A stretch of 56,577 nt of DNA from assembly GCA_903930345.1 (NCBI GenBank), contig CAIYYI010000263.1, forward strand, positions 1 to 56,577, read 5' to 3'. Every line of letters begins with the position of its first letter. Position 1 is the stretch's first letter. Both the position numbers and the translations under genes were made by a program. Source of the stretch: an uncultured Verrucomicrobiota bacterium. GTDB taxonomy: Bacteria > Verrucomicrobiota > Verrucomicrobiia > Limisphaerales > CAIYYI01. Under the pieces are notes generated by a model, which worked only from the letters and a program-made list of their open reading frames with translations, did not search any database and had not been told where the DNA came from. This document shows, piece by piece, positions 34,604 to 43,863 of the stretch.

Positions 34604-37600
34604 ATGAATTTTCCCTCACGCCCCATTTCGCGGTCTGCTCTTGAAAGGAAAAGAGACGGCTCCGGCAGCGCTCGGAGCGCTGCGGGGTGGCTATCCGCCT
34701 CGGTAGGGCGAGTTCTGTCCTGCTTGGTGCTGGGTGCCGCGCTGGCTGTGCCATCGGCGGTCTCCGCCGCCCCCGCCGTTACCAACGTCTTCCCCGCGTC
34801 CGGAAGCACGGTGCGCAGCCTGGGCCAGTTCGAAGTGTATTTCAGCGGGCCTGTGAAGGGCGTGGACGCCGCTGACCTGCTGGTTGGCGGCGCACCGGCG
34901 ACCAACCTCATCGTGAAGCCAGGCGGGGCGCTCACGTTTCAGTTCGCACCGCCTCCGTCGGGGCCGGTGACGATCTCGTGGGCGGCCAATCCGGACATCG
35001 CCGACTACGCCTCCTCGCCCGGAGTTTTCCCGGCCACTGACGTCTGGAGTTTCACCGTCAGCACCAACCTTGCTTATCCCGACCTCGTCATCACCGAACT
35101 CTGCGCGGGCAACCGGACGGGTCTGGTGGACGAGGATGGCTTGGCGTCGGACTGGCTCGAAATCCACAATCGCAGCGGGAGTTTGGCGAACCTGGCGGAC
35201 TGGTCTCTGAGTGACGATCCGGCCAACCCTGGGCAATGGGTTTTCCCGGCGCGGACGCTGGCTCCGGGGGGACGGCTGGTCGTGTTTGCCTCGTCCAAGG
35301 ACATCCGGGCTCCGAGTGGCGCCAATCGGTTTCACACGAGTTTTAACCTCGACGCTGGCGGCGGGTTTCTGGGCCTCTACACGCCCGAGTCGCCGCGCGC
35401 ATTGCGCAGCGGCCTCGCGTATCCGGAGCAGCGCAACGATTGCTCATGGGGCCCGGACGCTGCGGACAAGCTTGGCTATTTCGCCGTCCCCACGCCGGGT
35501 GCCCCGAATCCCACTGGCTCGTTGAGTAACCTGACGCAGAAAGTTCACTTCAGCGTGCCGCGCGGGTTCTTCACCTTGCCCTTTGACCTTGTGCTGACGA
35601 CGCCGACGCCGGGCGCGACCATTCGCTACACCACCAATGGTGCGGAGCCGGCTGCGGGCAGCGGGGTGGTTTATGCCGGGCCGCTGCGCATCACCAACAG
35701 CGCCGTGGTGCGCGCCGCCGCCTTCGCGACCAATGCCGCGCCCTCCGTGGTCACGACGCACACCTACCTCTTCAACCAGGGCGCGGACATCCGCTCGCTC
35801 CCTGTTCTCTCCCTTGTCACCTCCACCAGCAACCTCACCGGTCCTAACGGTGTCACCGGTATCAGCGTTTCCAACTACGTAAACGGCATCTGGACCCCGC
35901 TCAGCTCCAGCGACTACAACAACAACCTCGAGTTCGGGCGCGCTTGGGAACGGCCCGTTTCCGCCGAGTACATCAAAGAATTTGGCACTGGCGGGTTTCA
36001 GGCGGACTGCGGTCTCCGGATCAACGGCAGCGACTTCACGCGCCCGCGCTACACCTCGGCTAGCAAGTTCTCCTACCGCCTCTACTTCCGCTCCGACTAT
36101 GGCCCGGGCCAGCTCGACTACCCGCTCTTTCCCACGACCAGCCGCCGCCAGTTCGAAACCATCGTCCTCCGCGCCGGCCACAACGACATCAGCAACCCCT
36201 TCATAAAGGACGAACTCAATCGCCGTCTCCACGCCGACATGGGGCAACCAGCCGCGCAGGGCACGTTCGTTAATCTTTTCATTAACGGTGTTTACAAGGG
36301 CTACTACAACCCTTGCGAGCGTGTGGACGAGGAGTCTCTGGAGGCATGGAACGCGGGTGGCCAGAGCTGGGACCGGATCACCATCTACAGCGCGGTTCAG
36401 GAGGGGGACAACGCTTCCTGGACGGAGCTTATCAACCTTCTCAGCCCGACTCAAAATGCCGCCAACCCGGCGACCTATCAGGACGCCACCCAGCGGTTGG
36501 ACGTGGTGAACTTCATCGATTATCTGCTGGTGGAGATCTACGCGGCGAACTGGGACTGGCCCAACAACAACTGGCGGGCGGCCCGCCAGCGAGCCCCGGG
36601 CAGCCTCTGGCGCTTTTACGCTTGGGATATGGAAGGCACCTACACCCCGAGCCAGCGGCCTCCCACGGTTGACATGTGGACCACCACCAATCGCTTCAAC
36701 CTGAACAGCTCCAACGAAATCCCAACGTTCCAGCGCTGGCTGACCAACAGCGCGGAATACCGACTGCTCTTCGCCGACCGGATTCAACGGCATTTCTTCA
36801 ACGGTGGCGCGCTCACCGACAAAAACATCACCAACCGGTTTCTCGAGATGAAATCCGTCCTCGCCGGTGAAATCCCGTCCATGAGCTCGTATGTAATCAC
36901 GGACTGGGTGCCGCAGCGGCGCGCCCCGCTCTTCACCCAGTTTCTCCAATACGGACTCTACTCCTCCAATGCCCCGGTGTTCAGCCAGCACGGGGGCAGG
37001 GTGGGACGCGGCTTCGGTCTGGCGATGAGCAAGCCGTTGGCGGGGGCGATCTACTACACCACCAACGGCACTGACCCTCGCACGGCGTTCACCGGGGCGG
37101 TGGCGGCTGAAGCCTTTGCGTACACGACCGGCGTCGTCCTCAACGCCAGCACCACCGTGAAGGCTCGTTCGCTGAACGGCGGCCAATGGAGTCCGCTCAC
37201 CGAAGCGGAATTTGAGGTGGCCTCGCTCGGTATCCCTCTTCGGGTGACCGAGATGAACTACAACCCGCCCGGCGGCAGTGCCTATGAGTTCCTTGAGTTG
37301 TACAACGCCGGCACTATTGCTCTCGATTTATCGGGCATGTTCTTCAGCGGAGGCATAGCCTACACTTTCCCGGCCCGCAGTTCGCTTCCGCCGGGGGCAA
37401 CCCTCGTTCTCGCGAACGACTCCGCACCCGCTGCGTTTGCCGCGCGGTATCCCGGCGTGACGGTGTTTGGCTTTTTTGGCGGCAGTCTGAACAATGGCGG
37501 TGAGCGCCTCGCGCTCAGCGATGCGGAGGGCAAACTGGTGCTCACGGTGGACTATGACGACGAGGGCGGCTGGCCCGCAGCGCCTGAGGTGTTCGGGCCG

Positions 37601-40297
37601 ACCTTGGAGATCGCCGATCCTCTGGGCAGCCCCGACGATCCGGCCAATTGGCACGTTAGCGCCGCGAACTATGGCACTCCAGGGGTCGTTACTCCCTCTC
37701 CCGTTGTGCCTGCCGTGCGGCTGAATGAAGTGATGGCGGAGAATCTTGGCGCGGTGGTCAACGGCACCAATTTCCCCGACTGGGTGGAGTTGTTCAACGC
37801 CGGGCCCGCAGTTGCGGACCTCTCCGGTTGGTCGCTGTCCGATGACGGGAATCCACGAAAGTTCGTCTTCCCGGCCAATGTGATGCTTCCGGCTGGCGGC
37901 TGCCTTGTTGTCTGGTGTGACACGAACAGCGCCGCTCCGGGACTGCACGCTGGCTTTGGCCTCGACCGGGACGGCGACATGCTGCAGTTGTTCAATGCCC
38001 AGACCCAGCGCGTGGATGCCGTCAGTTTCGGTCCGCAGGTCGCCAATTATTCGCTGGGCCGGCTCGGGGTTGATTGGGTCCTGTGCCTCCCCACGACCAA
38101 CGCGGCCAATAGCGCCGCCGCTCTGGCCAGCCTCACCAATGTGGTGATCAACGAGTGGCTGGCCAACCCGCCGTCCGGGCTGCCCGACTGGTTCGAACTG
38201 CATAACCGCGGTGCGCAACCTGTCGCTTTGCGCGGCGGCTACCTGGCCACCAGCAACGATGTGCAGCAGATCACCGTTCCCACCTTCATCCCTCCGGGCG
38301 GATTCCTGCGCTTCCTTGCCAGCCAAGCGGTTGGGTTCAATCACGTGGACTTCAAGCTCGCGGCCGCCGGTGATGCCCTGGCTCTTTACGACCCGCTGGC
38401 CAACCTGCTGGATCGCGTGGCATTCAATGCGCAGAGCGAAAACGTCTCCCGCGGGCGCTGGCCCGATGGCAGCGGCAGCTTCACGAACTTCGTTGGCACC
38501 GCCAGTCCGGGTGCCAGCAATTACGTCATCAGCTGGACCGGTCCCGTCTTCAGCGAGATCCTCGCGCGGCGCTTCGCCTTTGCCAACGCCGAGTTCCTCG
38601 AGCTGTTCAACCCTGCGGCAACGAACTTCGATCTTGGCGGCATGAGCCTGAGCGTGGATCGACCGCAGCCCGGACGCTGGCTGTTCCCGTCCGGCACTGT
38701 CCTGACGCCGGGAAGCATGATCGTTGTGTGGTGCGACACCAACCGGCCCGTGTCTTTCGTTACCGGGGACTTCAACCTGGGCGAGGCGCTCGATGCTGAC
38801 AGCGGAGGCGCGTATCTTTTTAACGCGGTGGGCCAATTGGTGCACTTCGTGGAATACGGGCCGCAGGTGACGGACAAATCAATCGGGTTGAGCTCGAACC
38901 AATGGCTTTTGCTGAGCTCCCCCACGCCGGGTGCCGCCAACTCCGCGCCTCAATCCCTGGCCACGAACGCCGCGCTGCGCCTCAACGAATGGCTGGCGGG
39001 AAACACCAACGGGCCGGACTGGTTCGAGTTGTACAACGTCACGAACCAGCCCATCGAATTGAGCGGCCTGTACCTCACGGACGACCCGTCCACGGTGGGC
39101 CTGACGAAGTTCCGCATCGCACCCTTGAGTTTTATCGGCGCCAGCAGCTGGATCCGATTCGTGGTGGACAGTGAGCCCGAGCAGGGGCGCCACCATGTCA
39201 ACTTCAGCCTCAGCGGCGATGGTGAGGGGTTGTGGTGTGTCCGCAGCAACGCCGCGGGAGTGTCGATTCTCGACACCATCTCCTTTGGCCTGCAAACCGC
39301 CGGCGTTTCGCAAGGCCGGTATCCGGATGGCGCGGCCCTCATCGCAAGTTTTCCGGGGAGCGCGTCGCCCGGTTACGGCAATTATTTCGTTGGCCCGCCG
39401 CAGCTTTTGGCTTTGCCTGTCACCAGTTACGTTCGGATTGGAAGCAACGCGGTCCTCAGCGTCACGGCGGCTGGCATGTCGCCAATCACCTGCCAGTGGC
39501 GGTTCAACGGCGTGCTGCTGCCTGGAGAAACCAACGCCACGCTGTTCCGGACAAATTTCCAGATGGTCAACGATGGGCTCTACGAGGTTACCGTCACCAA
39601 CCCCTTTGGGAGCTCCACGGCGTCCGCATCGCTTTTGGTCGCGGCCCAGCCGGTGATTGTCCAGGCGCCGCTTTCGCAAACGGTTGCGCCAGGGGAGCGC
39701 TTCACCCTGAGCGCGGCCATCTCGGGAGGTCCGCCGCCGTTCAGCTACGAGTGGCGTTTGGTGACGACGCCATTTGCCACCAATGTCAGTAATCAAACCA
39801 ATGATTTCATCTCGCTGACCGCGCCCGGCGTGGTGGGCCAGCAACTGTATCGGGTGGTGGTGCGGAATCCGGCGTTCACGAACGGAGCGCCCAGCAGCTT
39901 CGCCACCATCACGGTCGTGGCCGACAGCGACGGGGATGGTCTGCCCGATGCGTGGGAACTGGCTTACGGTTTCCCGGCCAACAGCCCGGCCAATCGCAAC
40001 CTCGACAGCGACGGCGATGGCATGACCGATTACGAGGAGTATCTGGCCGGGACGAACCCGAATAACGCGGCCAGTGTCCTCCGGTTGGGCGCGGGGCTGG
40101 AGGGCGGCACGCCTGTCCTCGGTTTTTCCTCCGTGAGCAACCGGACGTACTCGCTGCAGGGCGCTAGCACGCTGCCGGCGGGCTGGAAATCATTGACGAG
40201 CTACCTCGCGCGCCCGACGAATGGGGCCAGCCGGTTCGCTCTCCCGAACAGTGAAACAAACCGATTCTTCCGCCTTGTCACCCCGGCTCATCCGTAA
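34604..40297 (+). CDS. Giant secreted CotH-kinase / lamin-tail-domain protein
   Basis: The protein has 1897 residues from the ATG five bases after the preceding TAG; longer upstream frames are shadows. The signal sequence has a long basic leader (core SCLVLGAALAVPSAVSA). In order it shows an Ig-like domain, lamin-tail domain 1 (LVITELCAGNRTG) and a chitobiase-like C-terminal module (PGATIRYTTNGAEPA). A CotH kinase domain follows at about 430-720, with GVYKGYYNPCERVDEESLEA, D651 and N654-656 in NWDWPNNNWRAAR, and D675 in FYAWDMEGTY. A second chitobiase-like stretch, five more lamin-tail domains (for example VRLNEVMAENLG, VVINEWLANPPSG, LRLNEWLAG), two Ig-like domains and a calcium-binding thrombospondin-type-3 segment (DSDGDGMTDYEEYLAGTNP) complete it. 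CotH homologues phosphorylate proteins in spore coats; the role of secreted verrucomicrobial versions is unknown. Confidence 0.85.
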   Translation: MNFPSRPISRSALERKRDGSGSARSAAGWLSASVGRVLSCLVLGAALAVPSAVSAAPAVTNVFPASGSTVRSLGQFEVYFSGPVKGVDAADLLVGGAPATNLIVKPGGALTFQFAPPPSGPVTISWAANPDIADYASSPGVFPATDVWSFTVSTNLAYPDLVITELCAGNRTGLVDEDGLASDWLEIHNRSGSLANLADWSLSDDPANPGQWVFPARTLAPGGRLVVFASSKDIRAPSGANRFHTSFNLDAGGGFLGLYTPESPRALRSGLAYPEQRNDCSWGPDAADKLGYFAVPTPGAPNPTGSLSNLTQKVHFSVPRGFFTLPFDLVLTTPTPGATIRYTTNGAEPAAGSGVVYAGPLRITNSAVVRAAAFATNAAPSVVTTHTYLFNQGADIRSLPVLSLVTSTSNLTGPNGVTGISVSNYVNGIWTPLSSSDYNNNLEFGRAWERPVSAEYIKEFGTGGFQADCGLRINGSDFTRPRYTSASKFSYRLYFRSDYGPGQLDYPLFPTTSRRQFETIVLRAGHNDISNPFIKDELNRRLHADMGQPAAQGTFVNLFINGVYKGYYNPCERVDEESLEAWNAGGQSWDRITIYSAVQEGDNASWTELINLLSPTQNAANPATYQDATQRLDVVNFIDYLLVEIYAANWDWPNNNWRAARQRAPGSLWRFYAWDMEGTYTPSQRPPTVDMWTTTNRFNLNSSNEIPTFQRWLTNSAEYRLLFADRIQRHFFNGGALTDKNITNRFLEMKSVLAGEIPSMSSYVITDWVPQRRAPLFTQFLQYGLYSSNAPVFSQHGGRVGRGFGLAMSKPLAGAIYYTTNGTDPRTAFTGAVAAEAFAYTTGVVLNASTTVKARSLNGGQWSPLTEAEFEVASLGIPLRVTEMNYNPPGGSAYEFLELYNAGTIALDLSGMFFSGGIAYTFPARSSLPPGATLVLANDSAPAAFAARYPGVTVFGFFGGSLNNGGERLALSDAEGKLVLTVDYDDEGGWPAAPEVFGPTLEIADPLGSPDDPANWHVSAANYGTPGVVTPSPVVPAVRLNEVMAENLGAVVNGTNFPDWVELFNAGPAVADLSGWSLSDDGNPRKFVFPANVMLPAGGCLVVWCDTNSAAPGLHAGFGLDRDGDMLQLFNAQTQRVDAVSFGPQVANYSLGRLGVDWVLCLPTTNAANSAAALASLTNVVINEWLANPPSGLPDWFELHNRGAQPVALRGGYLATSNDVQQITVPTFIPPGGFLRFLASQAVGFNHVDFKLAAAGDALALYDPLANLLDRVAFNAQSENVSRGRWPDGSGSFTNFVGTASPGASNYVISWTGPVFSEILARRFAFANAEFLELFNPAATNFDLGGMSLSVDRPQPGRWLFPSGTVLTPGSMIVVWCDTNRPVSFVTGDFNLGEALDADSGGAYLFNAVGQLVHFVEYGPQVTDKSIGLSSNQWLLLSSPTPGAANSAPQSLATNAALRLNEWLAGNTNGPDWFELYNVTNQPIELSGLYLTDDPSTVGLTKFRIAPLSFIGASSWIRFVVDSEPEQGRHHVNFSLSGDGEGLWCVRSNAAGVSILDTISFGLQTAGVSQGRYPDGAALIASFPGSASPGYGNYFVGPPQLLALPVTSYVRIGSNAVLSVTAAGMSPITCQWRFNGVLLPGETNATLFRTNFQMVNDGLYEVTVTNPFGSSTASASLLVAAQPVIVQAPLSQTVAPGERFTLSAAISGGPPPFSYEWRLVTTPFATNVSNQTNDFISLTAPGVVGQQLYRVVVRNPAFTNGAPSSFATITVVADSDGDGLPDAWELAYGFPANSPANRNLDSDGDGMTDYEEYLAGTNPNNAASVLRLGAGLEGGTPVLGFSSVSNRTYSLQGASTLPAGWKSLTSYLARPTNGASRFALPNSETNRFFRLVTPAHP

Positions 40298-40374
40298 GAT
40301 GCGCTGGCCCGGGATTGATGCCGATTATGTGGACGGCCGCGTGGTGAGCGCCGGCATCTGCAGGGTGGCTGCGT

Positions 40375-43300
40375 TTGGCTCAAATTATTTCAACCCGGGC
40401 AGGACATTCTGATTCACTCCCCAACAATTTCACAAAGATGCTCAACCTCTGCTCGCCTGACCGTGGCACCCATCGTAATGTAAGTTCAACTATGCTTGAG
40501 CGAAAACCAATTCTCCGTCCCCAGCGGAGCGTCAGGAACAGTCTCCTGTCATTATACCGGCAGCGCAAATCTGGTAGCGCAGCCTGCGGCTCCAGACGCA
40601 GCGGGCGATTGAACGGCCTTCCTCTCTTCGCCTTGATCGCCTGTTTGCTTTCAATCGCAGCGGCCCGGGCCGCAATTGCTCCCTATCCCCCTGACCCGGC
40701 CACCCTCCACCTCTGGCATTTGGACGAACCGGCCGCCGCCACCAACGCCGCTGACGCCGTTTCTGGCGGGGTGACCTTGACCGCCATCGCCAACGGCGCC
40801 ACGCTGGGCAATCCCGCGTTGCCTGGCTTCGGCACCTCCGCCAGCACTTACGACGGCGGGCCCAACGCGACGCTCTCCGCCAATCCAAACGGTGTGCCGG
40901 GCCGCGACGCGCATCTCGGCCCGCTGCCGTTCGTCAACGGCACCGGCGACAACACGCTGCTCACCTGCACCGGCACGAACGGCGCCTTCACCTTCGAGGC
41001 GCTGGTCCGCGCCGACTTTGGTCCGACTAATCTCGCCGTTGCGCCCGACACGTTGCGGGTCATGCAGATCATTTCCGCAGACGCCGAGGAGACGATCCGC
41101 TTGTTCCAGTTCCGGGTGCTCTGGAATATGGTCAACGATCCGAATCCTCGGCTCCAGTTCGTCAACATCAACCCCGCCGCGCCGGGCAGCCAGGTGCTGG
41201 AAGCCGCCTTGCCGAGGACCGGTTCGAATGCGCTGGCGCAAGGCAACTGGTATCACGTCGCTGTCACCTACAACGGCCAGCCCAACACCACGAACAATTT
41301 CAGGTTCTACTGGACGCGAGCGGAGACAAACCGCACCCAGGCCGATCTGCTCGCCAGCCTGCGTATGACCAACAGCCTGCCCGTCGGCAGTGGCGATTGG
41401 GGCATGGGCAATGAGGGCCGCGCCTCCGGCGGGGCCGAGGGCAACTGGGTGGGGTTGATTGACGAAGTCCGCCTGAGCAGCGTGGCGCGCGGCCCCGACG
41501 AGTTCATCTTCTCCGGGGACGCCGACTACGACGGTCTGCCTGACACATGGGAGATGACACACTTCCTTTCCCTGGCCCTGGGGCCGAATGACAATCCGGA
41601 CGGCGACGGCTATACGAACTTGGAGGAATATCTGGGCGGCTCGAACCCGGCACTGATAACCTCGACGCCCCTCGACACGGACGCTGACGGGTTGCCAGAC
41701 GCCTGGGAGATCACCAACTTCATTTCGCTCACCCAAGGCCCCGCCGACGATCCGGACCGCGACGGTTACACCAACCTCGAGGAGCTTCTGGCTGACACCC
41801 ACCCGAACAGCGCCGCGTCAAATCCGGGCGACCCCGACGGTGACGGTCTGCCGGATGCGTGGGAGCAGGCGTATTTCGGTTCGCTTGCGCCAGGGCTGTA
41901 CGACGATCCGGACGGCGACGGCTTCTCGAACTTCCAGGAATATCGCGCCGGCACAAATCCGACCGACCCGAACTCGTTCCCGCCGGGGCCGCGGGTGCGG
42001 TATACCCCCATCGAGGACGGCGACACGAACACGAGCGAATACGCCTACGCCGGCAGCAGCATCAACACCGTGTCGTTCATCCGCTCCGCCTTGCTCACGG
42101 TGGGCAACCAGCAGTTCATCACCTACTACGGTCGGCACCAGTCTGATGCCGGTTACGCCTTCAACAACACGATTTGGGTTGGCCGCCGCTCGGTCACCAC
42201 CAATCGCTGGGAGATATTTCGGACGGCCTTCACGGCGAACAGCATCGCCGATGCCCACGATTCCATTTCTATGGGCATTGATGGCGAGGGTTACCTGCAC
42301 CTGAGCTGGGGGATGCACGCCGACGCGTATCACTACTCCCGCAGCACGGCGCCGGCGACTGGCAGCGGGGCGATCACCTTCAGCCCCGACGGCACCATGA
42401 CCGGCCAGGAGAACGCGGTCACCTACCCGCAATTCATCACGCTGCCTGGCGGCGACCTGCTCTATCTGTTCCGCGAAGGTGGTTCCGGCAACGGCGATCT
42501 CTTTCTGAATCGCTACAGCCTTGCGACGCACAGTTGGACCAATGTTCACCGCAGCGGCTCGACGCACATGACATTCCTCAAAGGCACCGGGTGGACGCCG
42601 AACTACAACGCCTATTGGCAGATGCCGTGCGTGGATGCGGCGGGGAATCTCTTCCTGGTCTGGACCTGGCGCTACAACAGCGATTCGCCCCGCGGCGAGG
42701 TGGGTTACCAGACAAATCATGACTTCGATTACGCCCGCTCCACCAACGGCGGAGTGATGTGGCTGCGCTCCAACGGCGCTCCTTACGCCTTGCCGATTTC
42801 CGAACGTGGCGAGAATGGCAACACCAATACGATCGCGGAGAAGATTCTCTCAATCCCCGAGGGTTCGAGCCTGATAAACCAAGCCAGCATGTGTCTCGAC
42901 CAATCAGGCCAGCCGGTCATCGCCACTTGGTGGGCTCCGGGCGCGATGACAAACGATCATCGCCGCCAGTACCAGATCGCTTTCCCCGCCACCAACGGCT
43001 GGCAAGTGCGGCAGATTTCACAGCGCACGATTGACTCGCCCACCAACAAGGTCCCCGAAACCGCGCTCGGTGACATGGGCCGGCCGACGATCCTCTGCGA
43101 CAACGATGACCGGCTGATCGTGATCTACCGCGACAACGAGGGCAGCAACGGCCTCACGGTGGTCCACTCGTTGCCGCGTGCGCAGGATCCCGAGCGCCGC
43201 GTCTGGACCGCGTTCGATCTGACCACCGACAACCTCGGCCGCTTCGACGCGCCTAATGTGGACTTGCCGCGCTGGCAGCGGGACAACGTGCTGCACATCT

Positions 43301-43626
43301 TTTACCAACCCGTCAACAGCCAGGGCTACACGGCGCCCGCCAACACCGCTGCGCCCATCGGCGTGCTCGAATGGGATGCTGCCGCGTACTTCAGGCATCG
43401 GCCGGCTCTGAAAGTGGCGCTGGTCAACACTGGCCTGGCCGCGCAGTTCTCCTGTACCTCACAGCCCGGCTGGGGCTATCGGCTCTGGAGCAGCCCAAAC
43501 CTTGAGGACTGGAGTCTCTCCGCCACGTTACCTGGCACTGGCGACACGCTGCGCGCAACGAATGTCGTCACTGGTGCGCAGCAATTCTGGCGACTGGAAG
43601 TGAAGGAAGGCGGCTTCGGCCCGTGA
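40375..43626 (+). CDS. Secreted LamG / BNR-4 protein, possible polysaccharide lyase or glycosidase
   Basis: The protein has up to 1083 residues; starts at 40375, 40438 or 40492 are all possible because the hydrophobic signal core (LFALIACLLSIAAARA) lies about 80 residues in. A LamG domain (about 105-380) is followed by three tandem calcium-binding repeats of about 50 residues (DYDGLPDTWEMTHF, DADGLPDAWEITNF, DGDGLPDAWEQAYF). A seven-bladed propeller of the BNR-4 type (about 545-1010) comes next, with HDSISMGIDGEGYLHLSWGM, HADAYHYSRS and NAYWQMPCVDAAGNLFLVW. BNR-4 propellers include ulvan lyases (PL24/PL25) and GH145-type enzymes, as far as I recall. The His-rich HADAYHY segment may be in the active site, but no specific activity can be assigned. 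Near an esterase and a sulfatase, an acidic or sulfated polysaccharide is a plausible substrate. Confidence 0.82.
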   Translation: MAQIISTRAGHSDSLPNNFTKMLNLCSPDRGTHRNVSSTMLERKPILRPQRSVRNSLLSLYRQRKSGSAACGSRRSGRLNGLPLFALIACLLSIAAARAAIAPYPPDPATLHLWHLDEPAAATNAADAVSGGVTLTAIANGATLGNPALPGFGTSASTYDGGPNATLSANPNGVPGRDAHLGPLPFVNGTGDNTLLTCTGTNGAFTFEALVRADFGPTNLAVAPDTLRVMQIISADAEETIRLFQFRVLWNMVNDPNPRLQFVNINPAAPGSQVLEAALPRTGSNALAQGNWYHVAVTYNGQPNTTNNFRFYWTRAETNRTQADLLASLRMTNSLPVGSGDWGMGNEGRASGGAEGNWVGLIDEVRLSSVARGPDEFIFSGDADYDGLPDTWEMTHFLSLALGPNDNPDGDGYTNLEEYLGGSNPALITSTPLDTDADGLPDAWEITNFISLTQGPADDPDRDGYTNLEELLADTHPNSAASNPGDPDGDGLPDAWEQAYFGSLAPGLYDDPDGDGFSNFQEYRAGTNPTDPNSFPPGPRVRYTPIEDGDTNTSEYAYAGSSINTVSFIRSALLTVGNQQFITYYGRHQSDAGYAFNNTIWVGRRSVTTNRWEIFRTAFTANSIADAHDSISMGIDGEGYLHLSWGMHADAYHYSRSTAPATGSGAITFSPDGTMTGQENAVTYPQFITLPGGDLLYLFREGGSGNGDLFLNRYSLATHSWTNVHRSGSTHMTFLKGTGWTPNYNAYWQMPCVDAAGNLFLVWTWRYNSDSPRGEVGYQTNHDFDYARSTNGGVMWLRSNGAPYALPISERGENGNTNTIAEKILSIPEGSSLINQASMCLDQSGQPVIATWWAPGAMTNDHRRQYQIAFPATNGWQVRQISQRTIDSPTNKVPETALGDMGRPTILCDNDDRLIVIYRDNEGSNGLTVVHSLPRAQDPERRVWTAFDLTTDNLGRFDAPNVDLPRWQRDNVLHIFYQPVNSQGYTAPANTAAPIGVLEWDAAAYFRHRPALKVALVNTGLAAQFSCTSQPGWGYRLWSSPNLEDWSLSATLPGTGDTLRATNVVTGAQQFWRLEVKEGGFGP

Positions 43627-43863
43627 TTTAATTCGCACCTGAACCGAACAGCAATCATGGAAAACGGAAACCAACACCCTCTTTTCATACATCCTGCGGA
43701 AGAAACCCGGGCAGGGTGGCATTAATCACCTCCCGATCATCGGTTCCGGGGAGAACAAAGGCACGGCGTAGATAAGTCTCATCGAAAGCGGCAAGGCCTA
43801 TCGGAAGGAAACGCTCTCGGGGCCGGTCCGCTTCCTCCAGACTCTAAAACCAACCCGCTTTCC

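Noticed and set aside
33450..34754. Long minus-strand open frame (434 codons) opposite the beta-strand-repeat gene, and similar ones at 37328-38845, 40651-41802 and 41818-42720
   Set aside because: High GC content and repetitive coding sequence keep antisense frames open; the translations lack domains and the plus-strand genes are well supported.
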